Of a stretch of 64,000 bases of DNA, positions 18,001 through 27,036 are shown piece by piece. Each line of letters opens with the position of its first letter. Position 1 is the first letter of the stretch. A program made the translations under genes and the position numbers. Location: NCBI GenBank assembly GCA_041654355.1, contig JBAZDQ010000001.1:62001-126000 (forward strand), written 5' to 3'. This stretch comes from DMER64 sp041654355 (GTDB lineage: Bacteria > Bacteroidota > Bacteroidia > Bacteroidales > UBA932). The notes under the pieces were generated by a model that saw nothing but the letters and a program-made list of their open reading frames with translations, searched no databases and was not told the DNA's origin.

Positions 18001-18643
18001 CCATCCGCTGGATAAGTTTTCGTTTGAAATGAAGCATTTTACCTCACATTCCCTTCTGGATATATCTGAAATTCTGGAAAAGGCTCAAGGTGAAGAAAAT
18101 TTTCCATCCCGCGAAGTACGCTTGGGAGGATTGGTAACCAACGTAACTTCTGCACTTTCCAAAAATTCAGGGCGTCCCTGGGGCACTTTTACCCTTGAGG
18201 ACTACACATCTACCTACAAATTCACTCTTTTTGGAAAAGAATACGAACAATTCCTGCCTTATATGCGTCAGAGCGAAGCATTGCTTATGAAGTGTTCCCT
18301 GCAGGAACGTTTTTCATACAAAAAGAAAAACGGGGCTGTTCAGGATAAAGGACCAAAAGAAAAAGAAATCCGGATACTAGGTATCTCTTTACTGGCAAAT
18401 GCCAAAGACACACTCAATGCGATGACCGTTTACCTGGATGTAGAACAGATCAATGACTCCTTTCGAAAAGAACTGGTAAATATGCTTGCAGGTAACCCCG
18501 GAAAAATTACTGTACATTTTGTGCTAAAAGATAAGGATAACAAAATGGCTGTTAAGATGTTTTCCCGTTCTCACCGGGTTGATCTGACACCGACATTTCT
18601 GGGCTGGATTCAAAAGAAAAACATTGAATTTAAGGTGGAATAA
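15056..18643 (+). CDS. dnaE: DNA polymerase III alpha subunit
   Basis: Replicative DNA polymerase catalytic subunit, 1195 residues. It begins with a PHP domain (HLHVHTQYSILDGA), followed by the C-family polymerase core with GPGRGSAAGS and the catalytic aspartates in PDIDIDFAD (about residue 410), TALYRPGPM, the fingers region with FNKSHATCYS, a helix-hairpin-helix segment and a C-terminal OB domain (about residues 1000-1075). It follows gpmI by 6 bases and ends 4 bases from the convergent ispD. A DnaE1-type housekeeping enzyme by size and domain order. Confidence 0.97.
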   Translation: MPSFVHLHVHTQYSILDGAAFIPQLFVKAAADKQPALAITDHGNMFGVKEFLNTAKNYPEVKPIVGCEVYVAPEGRLLRKNKEEATTCHLVLLAKDQKGYQNLIKLVSQAWIDGFYYKPRIDHSLLEKYHEGLIATSACLAGELPRLILANKLKEASQLIGWYKSLFGQDYYIELQRHKTKLNIENAKTCHVLQKKIEPHLVALAHENNVKLVATNDVHFVNAEDAPAHDRLICVATNDDVADDNRKIRYTGEEYLKSSEEMAELFADIPEALTTSLEIANKVTPYELDRKPLLPHFSIPPEFGDSNAYLRHLTYLGAERLYREITPELRERIEFELKTISEMGFPDYFLIVSDFIRAAREMDVWVGPGRGSAAGSVVAYSLGITLADPIRYGLLFERFLNKERKSLPDIDIDFADDGRWKVLQYVENKYGKDHVSHVITFGTMAARSAIKDVARVQRLPLAEAERLAKLIPDRLPEKDGRPQKINIDNALKYVPGLQEALNSEDSLLSSTLEYARKLEGSVRNTGVHACAIIIGPEKLTNHIPLSTAKDKDTGEDILVSQYEGSLIEKVGMLKMDFLGLKTLSILKTAVENIKANHNILIDVNDIPLTDGPTYELFSRGDTVGVFQFESDGMRKWLRELKPTCLEDLIAMTALYRPGPMEYIPDFIDRKHGRKTITYDLPQMEKYLKETYGVTVYQEQVMLLSQELAGFSGFDADQLRYAMGKKKRDQMEKLRIQFLDGGKDRGIDEAILKKIWVDWTAFAQYAFNKSHATCYSILSYQTGYLKANYPAEFMAAVLSRNRDNIDEVSKFMDECKRMDLNVLGPDINESMHDFTVNKKGDIRFGMAGIKGVGYGAVENIIKAREQDGPFQDIYNFAERINFNTCNRKALESLIYAGAFDSLKEVKRHQYFLPCNKDGVFLDSLMRYGNMIQEEKNRDVSSLFGEGSESLVPPERPAPPHMTLEVPEDFLKKEKEMVGIYLSSHPLDKFSFEMKHFTSHSLLDISEILEKAQGEENFPSREVRLGGLVTNVTSALSKNSGRPWGTFTLEDYTSTYKFTLFGKEYEQFLPYMRQSEALLMKCSLQERFSYKKKNGAVQDKGPKEKEIRILGISLLANAKDTLNAMTVYLDVEQINDSFRKELVNMLAGNPGKITVHFVLKDKDNKMAVKMFSRSHRVDLTPTFLGWIQKKNIEFKVE

Positions 18644-18647
18644 CCGT

Positions 18648-19349
18648 TTATTCCAACCAGTGGCTCATCATTTCAAGATCACCGGGATAGGTAATTTTGC
18701 TGTTTTTTTCGTCTCCATGGACTATTTGAATCTTTTCCCGGTGCATATAACGCCTTACCACCCCGCAATCGTCTGTGGCCGAAAAGCCAGGACCGGCCAA
18801 AGCGAATTCATACGCCTTTTTCAATACAGCAATACGAAATGCCTGGGGAGTCTGGGCCCTCATAAACAAATCCCTTTCCGGGACCCTGATTACATGTTCG
18901 TTTGCCGGCCCTGTAAAAAACAAGGTGTCTGTCACGGGAACCGCTACTCCTACGGCCCTATGTTGCTCTAAACAGGCTACCACATCCGATATGATCCGTT
19001 GGCTAACCAAAGGCCGTGCGGCATCGTGTAAAATAATATTGTCTTCCGGTCTGTTGGAAAAAGCTTTTACTGCCGCCAGGGAGGACTGGTACCTTTCTTT
19101 CCCTCCTTTAAGAATGTTCGTTACTTTCTTCCATCCGTTATCAGAGACTATTTTTTCGACCCGCTCTGTCTCTTCCGGGTCTACCACCAGAGCAATCTGA
19201 TCAATGTCCGGATGGTTTTCAAAGGCATCCACGACTCTCTCCAACACCAGTTTTCCCTTTAGTTCCATATACTGTTTTGGTACGGTTGTTCCGTGTCGGG
19301 CACCGCGCCCGGCTGCCATGATAACGGCTATGTTGGCTCTTTTTTTCAT
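18648..19349 (-). CDS. ispD: 2-C-methyl-D-erythritol 4-phosphate cytidylyltransferase
   Basis: MEP-pathway enzyme joining CTP and methylerythritol phosphate. The N-terminal nucleotide-binding MAAGRGARHG...PKQY, the central ILHDAARPLV and the C-terminal TDDCGVVRR are diagnostic. 233 residues is normal. Its ATG overlaps the stop of the upstream serine hydrolase gene by 4 bases, an odd but clear operon pairing. ispE, two steps later in the pathway, is 15 kb away. Confidence 0.95.
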   Translation of the reverse strand: MKKRANIAVIMAAGRGARHGTTVPKQYMELKGKLVLERVVDAFENHPDIDQIALVVDPEETERVEKIVSDNGWKKVTNILKGGKERYQSSLAAVKAFSNRPEDNIILHDAARPLVSQRIISDVVACLEQHRAVGVAVPVTDTLFFTGPANEHVIRVPERDLFMRAQTPQAFRIAVLKKAYEFALAGPGFSATDDCGVVRRYMHREKIQIVHGDEKNSKITYPGDLEMMSHWLE

Positions 19350-20848
19350 TTATAATCCCTTACAAACGGCCCCAGATCATCCCCAAAGTCAATCGTGAAA
19401 CAATCTGCCTGACCGGTATTTTCATTTATCACAAATGTCATGTCAAACGATTCATCCCTTGCATGGAAATGGAACGTGTTGCCGGTGATGTGTTCCAGCA
19501 AAGCATCTATATCATTTATCTGCAAACGGAGATTTCCATTTTCTTGATACACTGATACCCGTCCAAACAATTCCTTAAAATAGCACCCTGTATAAACTTT
19601 GTTTTCAAGCTTTTGAACCACATCTTTCTCAACCTTTGGTTTGCTCTCTCCCGGTGGTTGCATGTATTCTTCGTATATTTTTGTTATCCAGTCCGAGTCC
19701 ACGCCCCGGTACATGTCAATGATTTGGCGGACAATGGCTGTCTGGGGAGAGGTTGTTGAACCCTGATTCATCAGAACACTCACTCCCAGATTTATTTCCG
19801 GGACCAAAACCACCCATGCTGTGTATCCTCCGGCCAGTCCGGTATGATTAATAAGTTTGCCCTGGACTCCCTGTTCCACACGCCATCCCTGCGCATAAAG
19901 AACAATCCTTTGCTCATCCCAGCTGCAGATAGTCTGGGGACTGAACAAATAATCTACGGTTTCCTCGGCAATGATTTGCTGTTCCCCGTATTTCCCTTTG
20001 TTCAGCCACATTTTCATCCATTGCCCCATGTCGTTTGCATTGCACATGATGAACGCAGCCGGGGAAACTGCCTGCATCCAGTCGTAAGAATCCTCTCTGT
20101 CATCCCTGGGACTTAGCTTTAACCCTTTTTCCGTTTTACTCAGACGATATCCGTAAGCAAAATTGTCTGCCGAAAAATAATGATCTTTTCCAGTGGTGGA
20201 ATGAGCCATCTCAAGGGGTTTAAATATATATTCTTCTACAGCTTCTTCCCAGGTCAGCCCGGTGTATTTTTCAACAATACGGGCTGCGATGGTATAAAGT
20301 GCATTGCAATAAGCGTAAGTGGTCCTGAAGCTGTAAGTGGGCTTAACCAGGCGGAACATCCTGTACAGATCGTCCCTGCCATAACCCAGGGCCGGGATGA
20401 CGTCCATTGCCTGCGGCTGAAAGCCCGTCTTATGATTCATAATATCCCGGACCAGGTAATTTTCCGTAACCCAGGGATCGTATAACCTGAAATCCGGAAG
20501 GTGATCCACCACCCGGTCTGTCCATTTAACGTAACCCCTGTCTACCATCATACCCAGCAGAGCGGCGGTAAAAGCTTTGCTGGTGGATGCATTGACAAAC
20601 AAAGTGTATTTATTGGCTACGGCAGATCCTTTTTCAGCCCTCAGGGTCCCCAGTCCATCGGCAAAAACAGTTTCCCCGTCTTTTACCACGGTCAAAGCCA
20701 TGGCGGGAATGTTCCATTTTTTCTGTACTTGGACGGCTATCTTTTTAATCTCTTTTACATAAGGGGCCTCCGGTGCCTGTTGTGCTTGTAATGAAAAGCT
20801 ACTGACAGCCAGAATAGTAACGAGAGCTGTTAAACGAATGATTTTCAT
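19346..20848 (-). CDS. exported serine hydrolase, class C beta-lactamase-like
   Basis: A 500-residue exported protein; the ATG for MKIIRLTALVTILAVSSFSLQAQ gives a clear signal peptide, while the open frame further upstream does not. The penicillin-binding/class C fold motifs are complete: S88-x-x-K91 (STSK), Y180-x-N182 (YCN) and H335-T-G (HTG in place of KTG). A C-terminal extension after about residue 390 resembles the DUF3471 lipocalin-like domain of this group. Likely a D-aminopeptidase or esterase acting in the periplasm; beta-lactam hydrolysis is not implied. Confidence 0.88.
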   Translation of the reverse strand: MKIIRLTALVTILAVSSFSLQAQQAPEAPYVKEIKKIAVQVQKKWNIPAMALTVVKDGETVFADGLGTLRAEKGSAVANKYTLFVNASTSKAFTAALLGMMVDRGYVKWTDRVVDHLPDFRLYDPWVTENYLVRDIMNHKTGFQPQAMDVIPALGYGRDDLYRMFRLVKPTYSFRTTYAYCNALYTIAARIVEKYTGLTWEEAVEEYIFKPLEMAHSTTGKDHYFSADNFAYGYRLSKTEKGLKLSPRDDREDSYDWMQAVSPAAFIMCNANDMGQWMKMWLNKGKYGEQQIIAEETVDYLFSPQTICSWDEQRIVLYAQGWRVEQGVQGKLINHTGLAGGYTAWVVLVPEINLGVSVLMNQGSTTSPQTAIVRQIIDMYRGVDSDWITKIYEEYMQPPGESKPKVEKDVVQKLENKVYTGCYFKELFGRVSVYQENGNLRLQINDIDALLEHITGNTFHFHARDESFDMTFVINENTGQADCFTIDFGDDLGPFVRDYK

Positions 20849-20903
20849 GATTTTGGGTTTTTTGATATGTAAAAGTACAAAGAAATCCTTAATTTTACCC
20901 CGT

Positions 20904-21413
20904 ATGAAAATTTCTTTCACCCATATCCGGACCCCGAAACAGATCAACGGTTTGTGTAACATGGCCCGTATAATTTGGAATGAGGCTTATGCCCGGATGC
21001 TTTCAAGAGAACAGCTGGATTATATGCTGGAGTTGTTCTTTACCCCCGGTGTTATTGAAAAACAAATCACACAGGAAGGTTATGATTACCGGTTCATAGT
21101 GGAAAATGGCATCCATGCCGGGTTTTTTGGAGTTTGCCCCCGGCATGAAGGTGATTCGCTTTTTTTAAGCAAGATTTATCTTTTAAAAGAATACCGGGGG
21201 AAAGGATTGTTTGAAGCCGCTATGGACCGGATCGTTTTTTTGGCCCGCCAAGACAGCCTCCCAACCATCCGTCTTCACGTAAATAAAAACAATCACAGGG
21301 CCATAAAAGCATACATCCGGTTCGGTTTTCATATTACCGAATCGGATGTATTCGACATTGGGCGCGGTTACGTGATGGATGACCATATTCTGGAATACGT
21401 CATCCCCGGCTGA
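20904..21413 (+). CDS. GNAT family N-acetyltransferase
   Basis: A 169-residue single-domain acetyltransferase. The acetyl-CoA pyrophosphate loop YLLKEYRGKGLFEAAM and the following helix with HVNKNNHRAIKAYIRFGF are typical. The frame is open upstream but overlaps the divergent hydrolase start; the ATG for MKISFTHIRTP is preferred. Substrate unknown. Divergent from the serine hydrolase and convergent with secDF. Confidence 0.87.
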   Translation: MKISFTHIRTPKQINGLCNMARIIWNEAYARMLSREQLDYMLELFFTPGVIEKQITQEGYDYRFIVENGIHAGFFGVCPRHEGDSLFLSKIYLLKEYRGKGLFEAAMDRIVFLARQDSLPTIRLHVNKNNHRAIKAYIRFGFHITESDVFDIGRGYVMDDHILEYVIPG

Positions 21414-21421
21414 ACCGTCCT

Positions 21422-24400
21422 TTATTTACTGATTTTCTTCTTGTGTTCTTTTTTGCTTTCCGGATTTCTTCCCCGTCTCCATAAATCATATACTATGGGA
21501 GTAGAAATGGCAACCGAAGTAAAGGGGCATATTGCCACACCTATGGCCAGTCCGACGGCAAATCCGCGAATCACTTCCCCCCCGAATATGGCAATGGCCA
21601 ACAATACTACAATGGTGGTAGCCGATGTATTGACCGTACGGGACAGGGTAGAGTTCAGCGCTTCGTTGATGTTTTCCCTCAGGTCCCGTTTGGGGTAGAG
21701 TGTCCTGTATTCACGAATCCTGTCAAAGATGACAACGGTATCGTTCAACGAATAACCTATAATGGTCAGTATGGCTGCTATGAATTGTTGATCCACATCC
21801 AGCGTGAAGGGCAATACTCCGGTAAAAATGGAGAAGAATGACAGCACAAAAACGGTGTTGAATATCAGCGACACCAGACCACCTGTACCCCATACCCAAT
21901 TGCGGAACCTTGCAGCAATGTAAAGGAATATAGCCAGACAGGAAAGCAGGATTGCTATAACGGCATCCCGTTGGATATCGCTGGCCACCGTGGGTCCGAC
22001 TTTTTCCGAGCTTATGATCCCGTTGGGGTTGTCCATTGTGGAAAGAAAATCTTCCAATGTTACCGGATTCACATAAAAGTCTTTGACAGCATTAAACAGC
22101 ATTTCATCTACCAAAGCATCGGCTTCTGTACTTTCATCCTCTATCATGTATTTTGTGGTAATACGCATCTGGCTGTTTCCGCCGAATTCTTTTACTTCTA
22201 CACCACCTTCAAAAGCGTCTGTCACATTGGCGCGAACGGCTTCGGCAGATACTTCCTGGTCGAAACGCACCACATAGGTTCTACCCCCGGTGAAATCTAC
22301 CCCGTAAGTAAACCCTTTGGTGAATATAAAGGCCATTCCCACAACAATCACAGAGAGACCAATGATGTAAAAAGTTTTACGTTTTTCTATGAATTTGATC
22401 TTTGTATGTTGCAGGAATTCACGGGTATATTTATTGTCAAGGGTTATGGGTTTGTTTCTTGCAAGACGCGCTTCAAACAAAAGCCTGGTAATGAAGATGG
22501 ATGTCAGCAGGGAAGTAATGATACCTATCACTAAAGTTGTAGCAAAACCCTGTACGGGGCCCGATCCGAACAGCATCAGGATAATCCCTGTTATCAGAGT
22601 CGTAATGTTTCCGTCCAGGATGGCTGAATAAGCATTCTTGTAACCGTCGGCCACAGCCAGGCGCAGGGCTTTCCCGGATCGTACTTCTTCTTTGATTCGT
22701 TCATAAATGATCACGTTCGCATCCACGGCCATACCCAGGGTCAGCACAATACCCGCTATACCGGGCAATGTCAACACAGCCCCGAAAGACACAAGTGCCC
22801 CAAACAGGAACAATACGTTACAAATTAAGGCTGCTGCAGATATCCAACCGGCACGGTTGTAGAAGAATATCATATATGCCAGCACCAGCATGAAAGCAAT
22901 GGCAAAAGAAAATAACCCGGCGGTTATGGAACGGGATCCCAATGAAGGACCAACCACGCTTTCCTGTACAATGCTTGTAGGTGCGGGAAGCTTTCCTGAT
23001 TTCAAAACATTCACCAGGTCATCGGCTTCATCGGAAGTAAACTCACCGCTGATCTGTGAACGTCCCCCGGTAATTTCCACACTAACCCTGGGATACGAAT
23101 ACACCATACCATCCAGCACAACAGCTATGCATTTTCCAATATTGTCGGCCGTCATGCGCGCCCAGACACGTGCGCCCTCTGCATTCATGCCCATACTAAC
23201 TGTAGGAGCTCCTCCGGTGGCCTGGTCGTATTGTTTATTGGCATCTGTTACAACGCCGCCGTCCAGGGGAGCCTGTCCGTCACGTGTATTGACTTTGATG
23301 GCTACCAAATCAAAATAAACCTCATTTACCTTGTCCGGCTTTACGGTCCACAACGGACGCATATCTGCCGGGAGCACAGCCTGTACCTGGGGCATATTCA
23401 GCCAGGTGTTGATCAATGCTGTGTCACGGTAATGGGCACGTCCCATGCTGGGCCCGGGGGCCAGCTGTCCGTTATATACGTTGGGGTTGAGAACGTTGAA
23501 CAAAGGATTTTGTTTGGCCCATTGCGTCATATCCTCAGACAGTGAATCCTGTTGGGCCAGCCGGGCCAGCAGGTCTTCTGCTTCTTCCGTTTCTTCACCA
23601 ACTGCGGCTTCTTCCGTTGCTGCAGATGTGATATCGGCCAGGTAATCGCGAATGACACGGTTAGCTTCTTCCAGTGCGGGGTATACCTCTGAATTTTCAT
23701 AGGTTTCCCAAAATTCCAGTGAAGCCGTTCCCTGCAACAGTTTACGTACACGTTCCGGTTCTTTGACTCCCGGCAATTCAACAAGGATCCTCCCTGTTGT
23801 TCCCAGGCGCTGGATATTTGGCTGGGTTACGCCAAAACGGTCAATACGGTTACGCAATACGTTGAAGGAGTTGGCCATGGCAGATTCGGCCTCGGTACGG
23901 ATGATGCGGATCACTTCTTCATTGGACGTCTCGGGTTTGATGCGCTCGCGCATATCGTAAGTCCCGAAAACTCTGGAAAGTCTTTCACCCGGGGCTATCT
24001 GCTCCCATGACTCGGCGAATAATGTGACATAATCGGTCCTGGAACCTTCCCTGACCTGCTGATTGGTTACGTCAATGGCCTGGTTGAACATCGGATCTTC
24101 GCTGTAATCCGCCAGGGCGCGAATCAGGCTTTCCAGCTTAACCTCCATCATTACGTTCATACCGCCCTTCAGGTCAAGACCAAGGCTTATTTCTTTTTCC
24201 TTAACTTGTTTGAAGGTAAATCCCAGGTATACTTTTTCCGGGGTTATAGAGTCAATGTAATAACTTTCTTTGGCGTTTCTCAGCGAGTCCAGGTAGAAAG
24301 CCTGGTCCAGTTCGCTGATACCGGCATATTCCGGTGTTTTCTGAATCGCAATAATTGCCTTTTCGGCATATTTAGCCGCTTTGTTTTCCTGAATCTTTGT

Positions 24401-24481
24401 TACCGCAGTAAAAGATAACTGGTAAAGACAAGCAGCTGCGATGAGTAACGCCACCAGACGGATGGCACCTTTACTTTGCAT
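21422..24481 (-). CDS. secDF: fused protein translocase subunits SecDF
   Basis: A single 1019-residue membrane protein combining SecD and SecF, which use the proton gradient to pull exported proteins through SecYEG. The SecD half has KEISLGLDLKGGMNVMMEV near the N-terminus, a large periplasmic domain and six C-terminal helices including GIAGIVLTLGMAVDANVIIYERIKEE; the SecF half starts near residue 680 with GVDFTGGRTY and ends with IIGYSLNDTVVIFDRIRE. The fused form is usual in Bacteroidetes. Between the halves' landmarks there is an acidic insert (EEAAVGEETEEAEDLLARL). Confidence 0.97.
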   Translation of the reverse strand: MQSKGAIRLVALLIAAACLYQLSFTAVTKIQENKAAKYAEKAIIAIQKTPEYAGISELDQAFYLDSLRNAKESYYIDSITPEKVYLGFTFKQVKEKEISLGLDLKGGMNVMMEVKLESLIRALADYSEDPMFNQAIDVTNQQVREGSRTDYVTLFAESWEQIAPGERLSRVFGTYDMRERIKPETSNEEVIRIIRTEAESAMANSFNVLRNRIDRFGVTQPNIQRLGTTGRILVELPGVKEPERVRKLLQGTASLEFWETYENSEVYPALEEANRVIRDYLADITSAATEEAAVGEETEEAEDLLARLAQQDSLSEDMTQWAKQNPLFNVLNPNVYNGQLAPGPSMGRAHYRDTALINTWLNMPQVQAVLPADMRPLWTVKPDKVNEVYFDLVAIKVNTRDGQAPLDGGVVTDANKQYDQATGGAPTVSMGMNAEGARVWARMTADNIGKCIAVVLDGMVYSYPRVSVEITGGRSQISGEFTSDEADDLVNVLKSGKLPAPTSIVQESVVGPSLGSRSITAGLFSFAIAFMLVLAYMIFFYNRAGWISAAALICNVLFLFGALVSFGAVLTLPGIAGIVLTLGMAVDANVIIYERIKEEVRSGKALRLAVADGYKNAYSAILDGNITTLITGIILMLFGSGPVQGFATTLVIGIITSLLTSIFITRLLFEARLARNKPITLDNKYTREFLQHTKIKFIEKRKTFYIIGLSVIVVGMAFIFTKGFTYGVDFTGGRTYVVRFDQEVSAEAVRANVTDAFEGGVEVKEFGGNSQMRITTKYMIEDESTEADALVDEMLFNAVKDFYVNPVTLEDFLSTMDNPNGIISSEKVGPTVASDIQRDAVIAILLSCLAIFLYIAARFRNWVWGTGGLVSLIFNTVFVLSFFSIFTGVLPFTLDVDQQFIAAILTIIGYSLNDTVVIFDRIREYRTLYPKRDLRENINEALNSTLSRTVNTSATTIVVLLAIAIFGGEVIRGFAVGLAIGVAICPFTSVAISTPIVYDLWRRGRNPESKKEHKKKISK

Positions 24482-24525
24482 AATCTAATTATTAATTATT
24501 TGTATAAGTCAGGTAAAATAGGGTG

Positions 24526-24533
24526 CAAATGTA
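24526..24533 (-). promoter_or_regulatory. -7 box of the secDF promoter
   Basis: Reads TACATTTG on the minus strand, about 44 bases before the secDF ATG. Confidence 0.5.
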
Positions 24534-24553
24534 ATATTTTTTCCCTAATTAAT

Positions 24554-24561
24554 TAACTTTG
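24554..24561 (+). promoter_or_regulatory. -7 box upstream of the PD40/SPOR gene
   Basis: Reads TAACTTTG, 20 bases before the ATG at 24582 and divergent from the secDF box. Confidence 0.45.
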
Positions 24562-24581
24562 TCGTTCGCATTTGCCTTTTT

Positions 24582-26543
24582 ATGCCGGATAAACTTTTCA
24601 TAAAAATCTTTTTGTTTGTGGGTCTTGTGTTTCCCACGACTTTTATATATGCTCAATTGTCTCCTGCAGATACTTTATTCCGGGAAGGTGAACGGCTGCG
24701 AATGGCTTATGAATTTGAAAGTGCCCGGGAGGCTTATACCCGGGCTATGAGTTTATCGGGGGATTCTCTTTTTATAGCGCGTGCCCGGCAACGTCGTGTT
24801 TTATGCGACAACGGGCTCATTTTGAGCAATTACGTGGTCAGACCAAGTGTTCTGGGACGAGCTGTTGTTTTCGCCTTTGATTTGCCGCTTTATTATGATC
24901 TGGCACCTTCGGGATCCTGGGCTTTGACTCCTGATTCCCTTCTTGCCCTGGTAAATGACACGGGATCGGACCCACAACCGTTGTTTTACCGGCCAAAGCT
25001 GGAACGGATTGTATTTGCAGCGCGGGATACAACCCTGGACTCGGCATTTGATATTTATATGATCCGGCGAAAAGACACGCTGGCAGGCAACAGTGTGTTC
25101 TGGGAACCTCCCGTCCGTTTGGGATCGCAGGTAAATTCTCCGGGAAATGAGAAGTTCCCGGTTTTAAGTGCCGATGGAAAAACGCTGTATTTCAGCTCGG
25201 ACGGACTTCCGGGCATGGGAGGCATGAATCTCTATGTAAGTCAGTGGAATGAAGATTCGCAAAATTGGGATATTGCCCAGAACATGGGCATTCCCTTTTC
25301 ATCTACTTCCAATGATTTGCTTTACATGCTTTCCGATGATTCCCGTTTTTTTTATTTTGCATCTGACCGTGCTGCCACGGGAGATTCACTGGTTTTGTAT
25401 AAAGTGGCTTACGAAAGCTCTCCTGTTAAAGTGCGCCCGGTTTCAGTTGCCGAGTTGTCGGAAATTGCATCCCTCCCTTTGTCTGTTATAGAAAAAGACC
25501 CTGCACAGAAGAACGGACAGGCCGCTGATCCCGAACACCCCGGTGAAAATGTACGCGCTATTCCCGACTCGGTCCTTCAAAAAACTCAGCAGGCAACCCA
25601 ACATTACTCGGAATTGGTCAAAACGGTCCGTGATTTGACAGCCAGGGTAAGGGAACATGAAAGAAAACTGGACAGCATGCGTGTTTTGTACGGTTCACTC
25701 TCCCGCGATCAGGATCGGCAAGCCATGGCAAATACCATACGGGAAGAAGAATTTAGCATGATGGATCTGCAGGAAACGTTGCGTTACACACAACGTTCAG
25801 CCCGGGATATTGAAGATATGTTCCTGTCTTACGGTGTGCTTCCCCCATTGGCAAAACCTGCTGCCGATACAGTTGTCTCTGTGGCTGTTATTTCTCAAAC
25901 GGAACCTTTTCTACCTGAAAAACAACGTTATTTTTCTCTTAACAATCATGTCTTTTTAGCCCCCGTTCCTGATATTCCCGCTATAGATTTGACATTCCGC
26001 ATTGAAGAAGAATCAGAGATCTTGCCCTGGGAAAATGAGCCCATAGGTCTTTATTACCGAATCCAGCTGTTTACAGTAGTTCGAAAAGTTACTTTGGATC
26101 AATTGAAGGGCATCAGTCCCGTTTTTGAAGTTCCTGCAGGAAACCGTTACGTTTATTATGCCGGCCAATTCTATTCTTACGACGATGCATTGCGGGCATT
26201 AGCCACAATTCGCCGGCAAGGCATAAGGGGAGCAATCCCGGTAGCTTATTTCCAGGGAAAATCCATTTCCGTGCAGGAGGGACGCAGGCGGGAAGCCGAA
26301 AACCGGACCATTCCTGAAAGCACTGGTGTATACCGGGTATTCCTGGGCAGCGGAGAAATTCCTGCCGGATTGGTTTCACTGGCCAGCGAGCTTTCAGACA
26401 AAGATATCATGAAAGTTGTTACAGAAACCCGCACCGAATATTTCATAGGACCTTTCAGCACCCTTTCCCAGGCCGAAAAGCTTGCCTCGGCATTAAAAGA
26501 GAAAGGTTTTTCCCGAGTTGAAGTACAATCCGCAACTAATTAA
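24582..26543 (+). CDS. exported PD40-repeat protein with C-terminal SPOR-like domains
   Basis: A 653-residue exported protein with a signal peptide (KIFLFVGLVFPTTFIYAQ). After a TPR-like pair (FREGERLRMAYEFESAREAYTRAM) come WD40-like PD40 beta-propeller segments around residues 180-270 (EKFPVLSADGKTLYFSSDG is the clearest), a coiled coil at about 345-400, and two SPOR-like stretches at about 487-570 and 580-653, the last ending FIGPFSTLSQAEKLASAL. SPOR domains bind denuded peptidoglycan, so this is probably an envelope or division-site protein. The layout recalls the TPR-PD40-OmpA proteins of Bacteroidetes, with SPOR in place of OmpA. NfeD follows 10 bases downstream. Confidence 0.8.
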   Translation: MPDKLFIKIFLFVGLVFPTTFIYAQLSPADTLFREGERLRMAYEFESAREAYTRAMSLSGDSLFIARARQRRVLCDNGLILSNYVVRPSVLGRAVVFAFDLPLYYDLAPSGSWALTPDSLLALVNDTGSDPQPLFYRPKLERIVFAARDTTLDSAFDIYMIRRKDTLAGNSVFWEPPVRLGSQVNSPGNEKFPVLSADGKTLYFSSDGLPGMGGMNLYVSQWNEDSQNWDIAQNMGIPFSSTSNDLLYMLSDDSRFFYFASDRAATGDSLVLYKVAYESSPVKVRPVSVAELSEIASLPLSVIEKDPAQKNGQAADPEHPGENVRAIPDSVLQKTQQATQHYSELVKTVRDLTARVREHERKLDSMRVLYGSLSRDQDRQAMANTIREEEFSMMDLQETLRYTQRSARDIEDMFLSYGVLPPLAKPAADTVVSVAVISQTEPFLPEKQRYFSLNNHVFLAPVPDIPAIDLTFRIEEESEILPWENEPIGLYYRIQLFTVVRKVTLDQLKGISPVFEVPAGNRYVYYAGQFYSYDDALRALATIRRQGIRGAIPVAYFQGKSISVQEGRRREAENRTIPESTGVYRVFLGSGEIPAGLVSLASELSDKDIMKVVTETRTEYFIGPFSTLSQAEKLASALKEKGFSRVEVQSATN

Positions 26544-26553
26544 AAACAAAAAT

Positions 26554-27024
26554 ATGGGACTAATTATCACACTCATTGTCATTGGCCTTCTGTTATTGAT
26601 TGCCGAGATGGTGGTCATTCCCGGATTCGGTATTGCCGGCATCCTGGGCCTCGCCAGTTTTATAGGCGCTATAGTTCTGGCATTCATGCAATTCGGTACC
26701 ACTACCGGGTTTATTGTTTTGTTTGCAGCCCTAATCGTTTGCGGCATATTGATTTATTTTGTTCTGCGCTCCAAAACCTGGCGCAAGATTACCCTGAAAC
26801 AGAACATAGAAGATAAAGCGCTCCAGTCTCCGGCCGAAAAAGGAATAACCGTAGGCATGGAAGGCGTTAGTCTTACCCGTCTGAATCCATCTGGAAACGG
26901 CCGTTTTGGTGACGTCACGGTGGAAGTACGCTCTGCCCAGGAACTCATTCCTCCTAAAACGCCCATAAAAGTGGTTTATATTGAGGGATTGAGTATATTT
27001 GTAACTCGCATAGAAATCAACTAA
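26554..27024 (+). CDS. NfeD-like membrane protein
   Basis: A 156-residue NfeD-family protein with three N-terminal membrane helices (residues 1-75) followed by a small OB-fold domain (GMEGVSLTRLNPSGNGRFGD...VEVRS). The ATG for MGLIITLIV is used; the open frame further upstream overlaps the SPOR gene end. NfeD proteins act with flotillins; here floA begins 12 bases downstream, as expected. Confidence 0.9.
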   Translation: MGLIITLIVIGLLLLIAEMVVIPGFGIAGILGLASFIGAIVLAFMQFGTTTGFIVLFAALIVCGILIYFVLRSKTWRKITLKQNIEDKALQSPAEKGITVGMEGVSLTRLNPSGNGRFGDVTVEVRSAQELIPPKTPIKVVYIEGLSIFVTRIEIN

Positions 27025-27036
27025 AAAGTAAATATT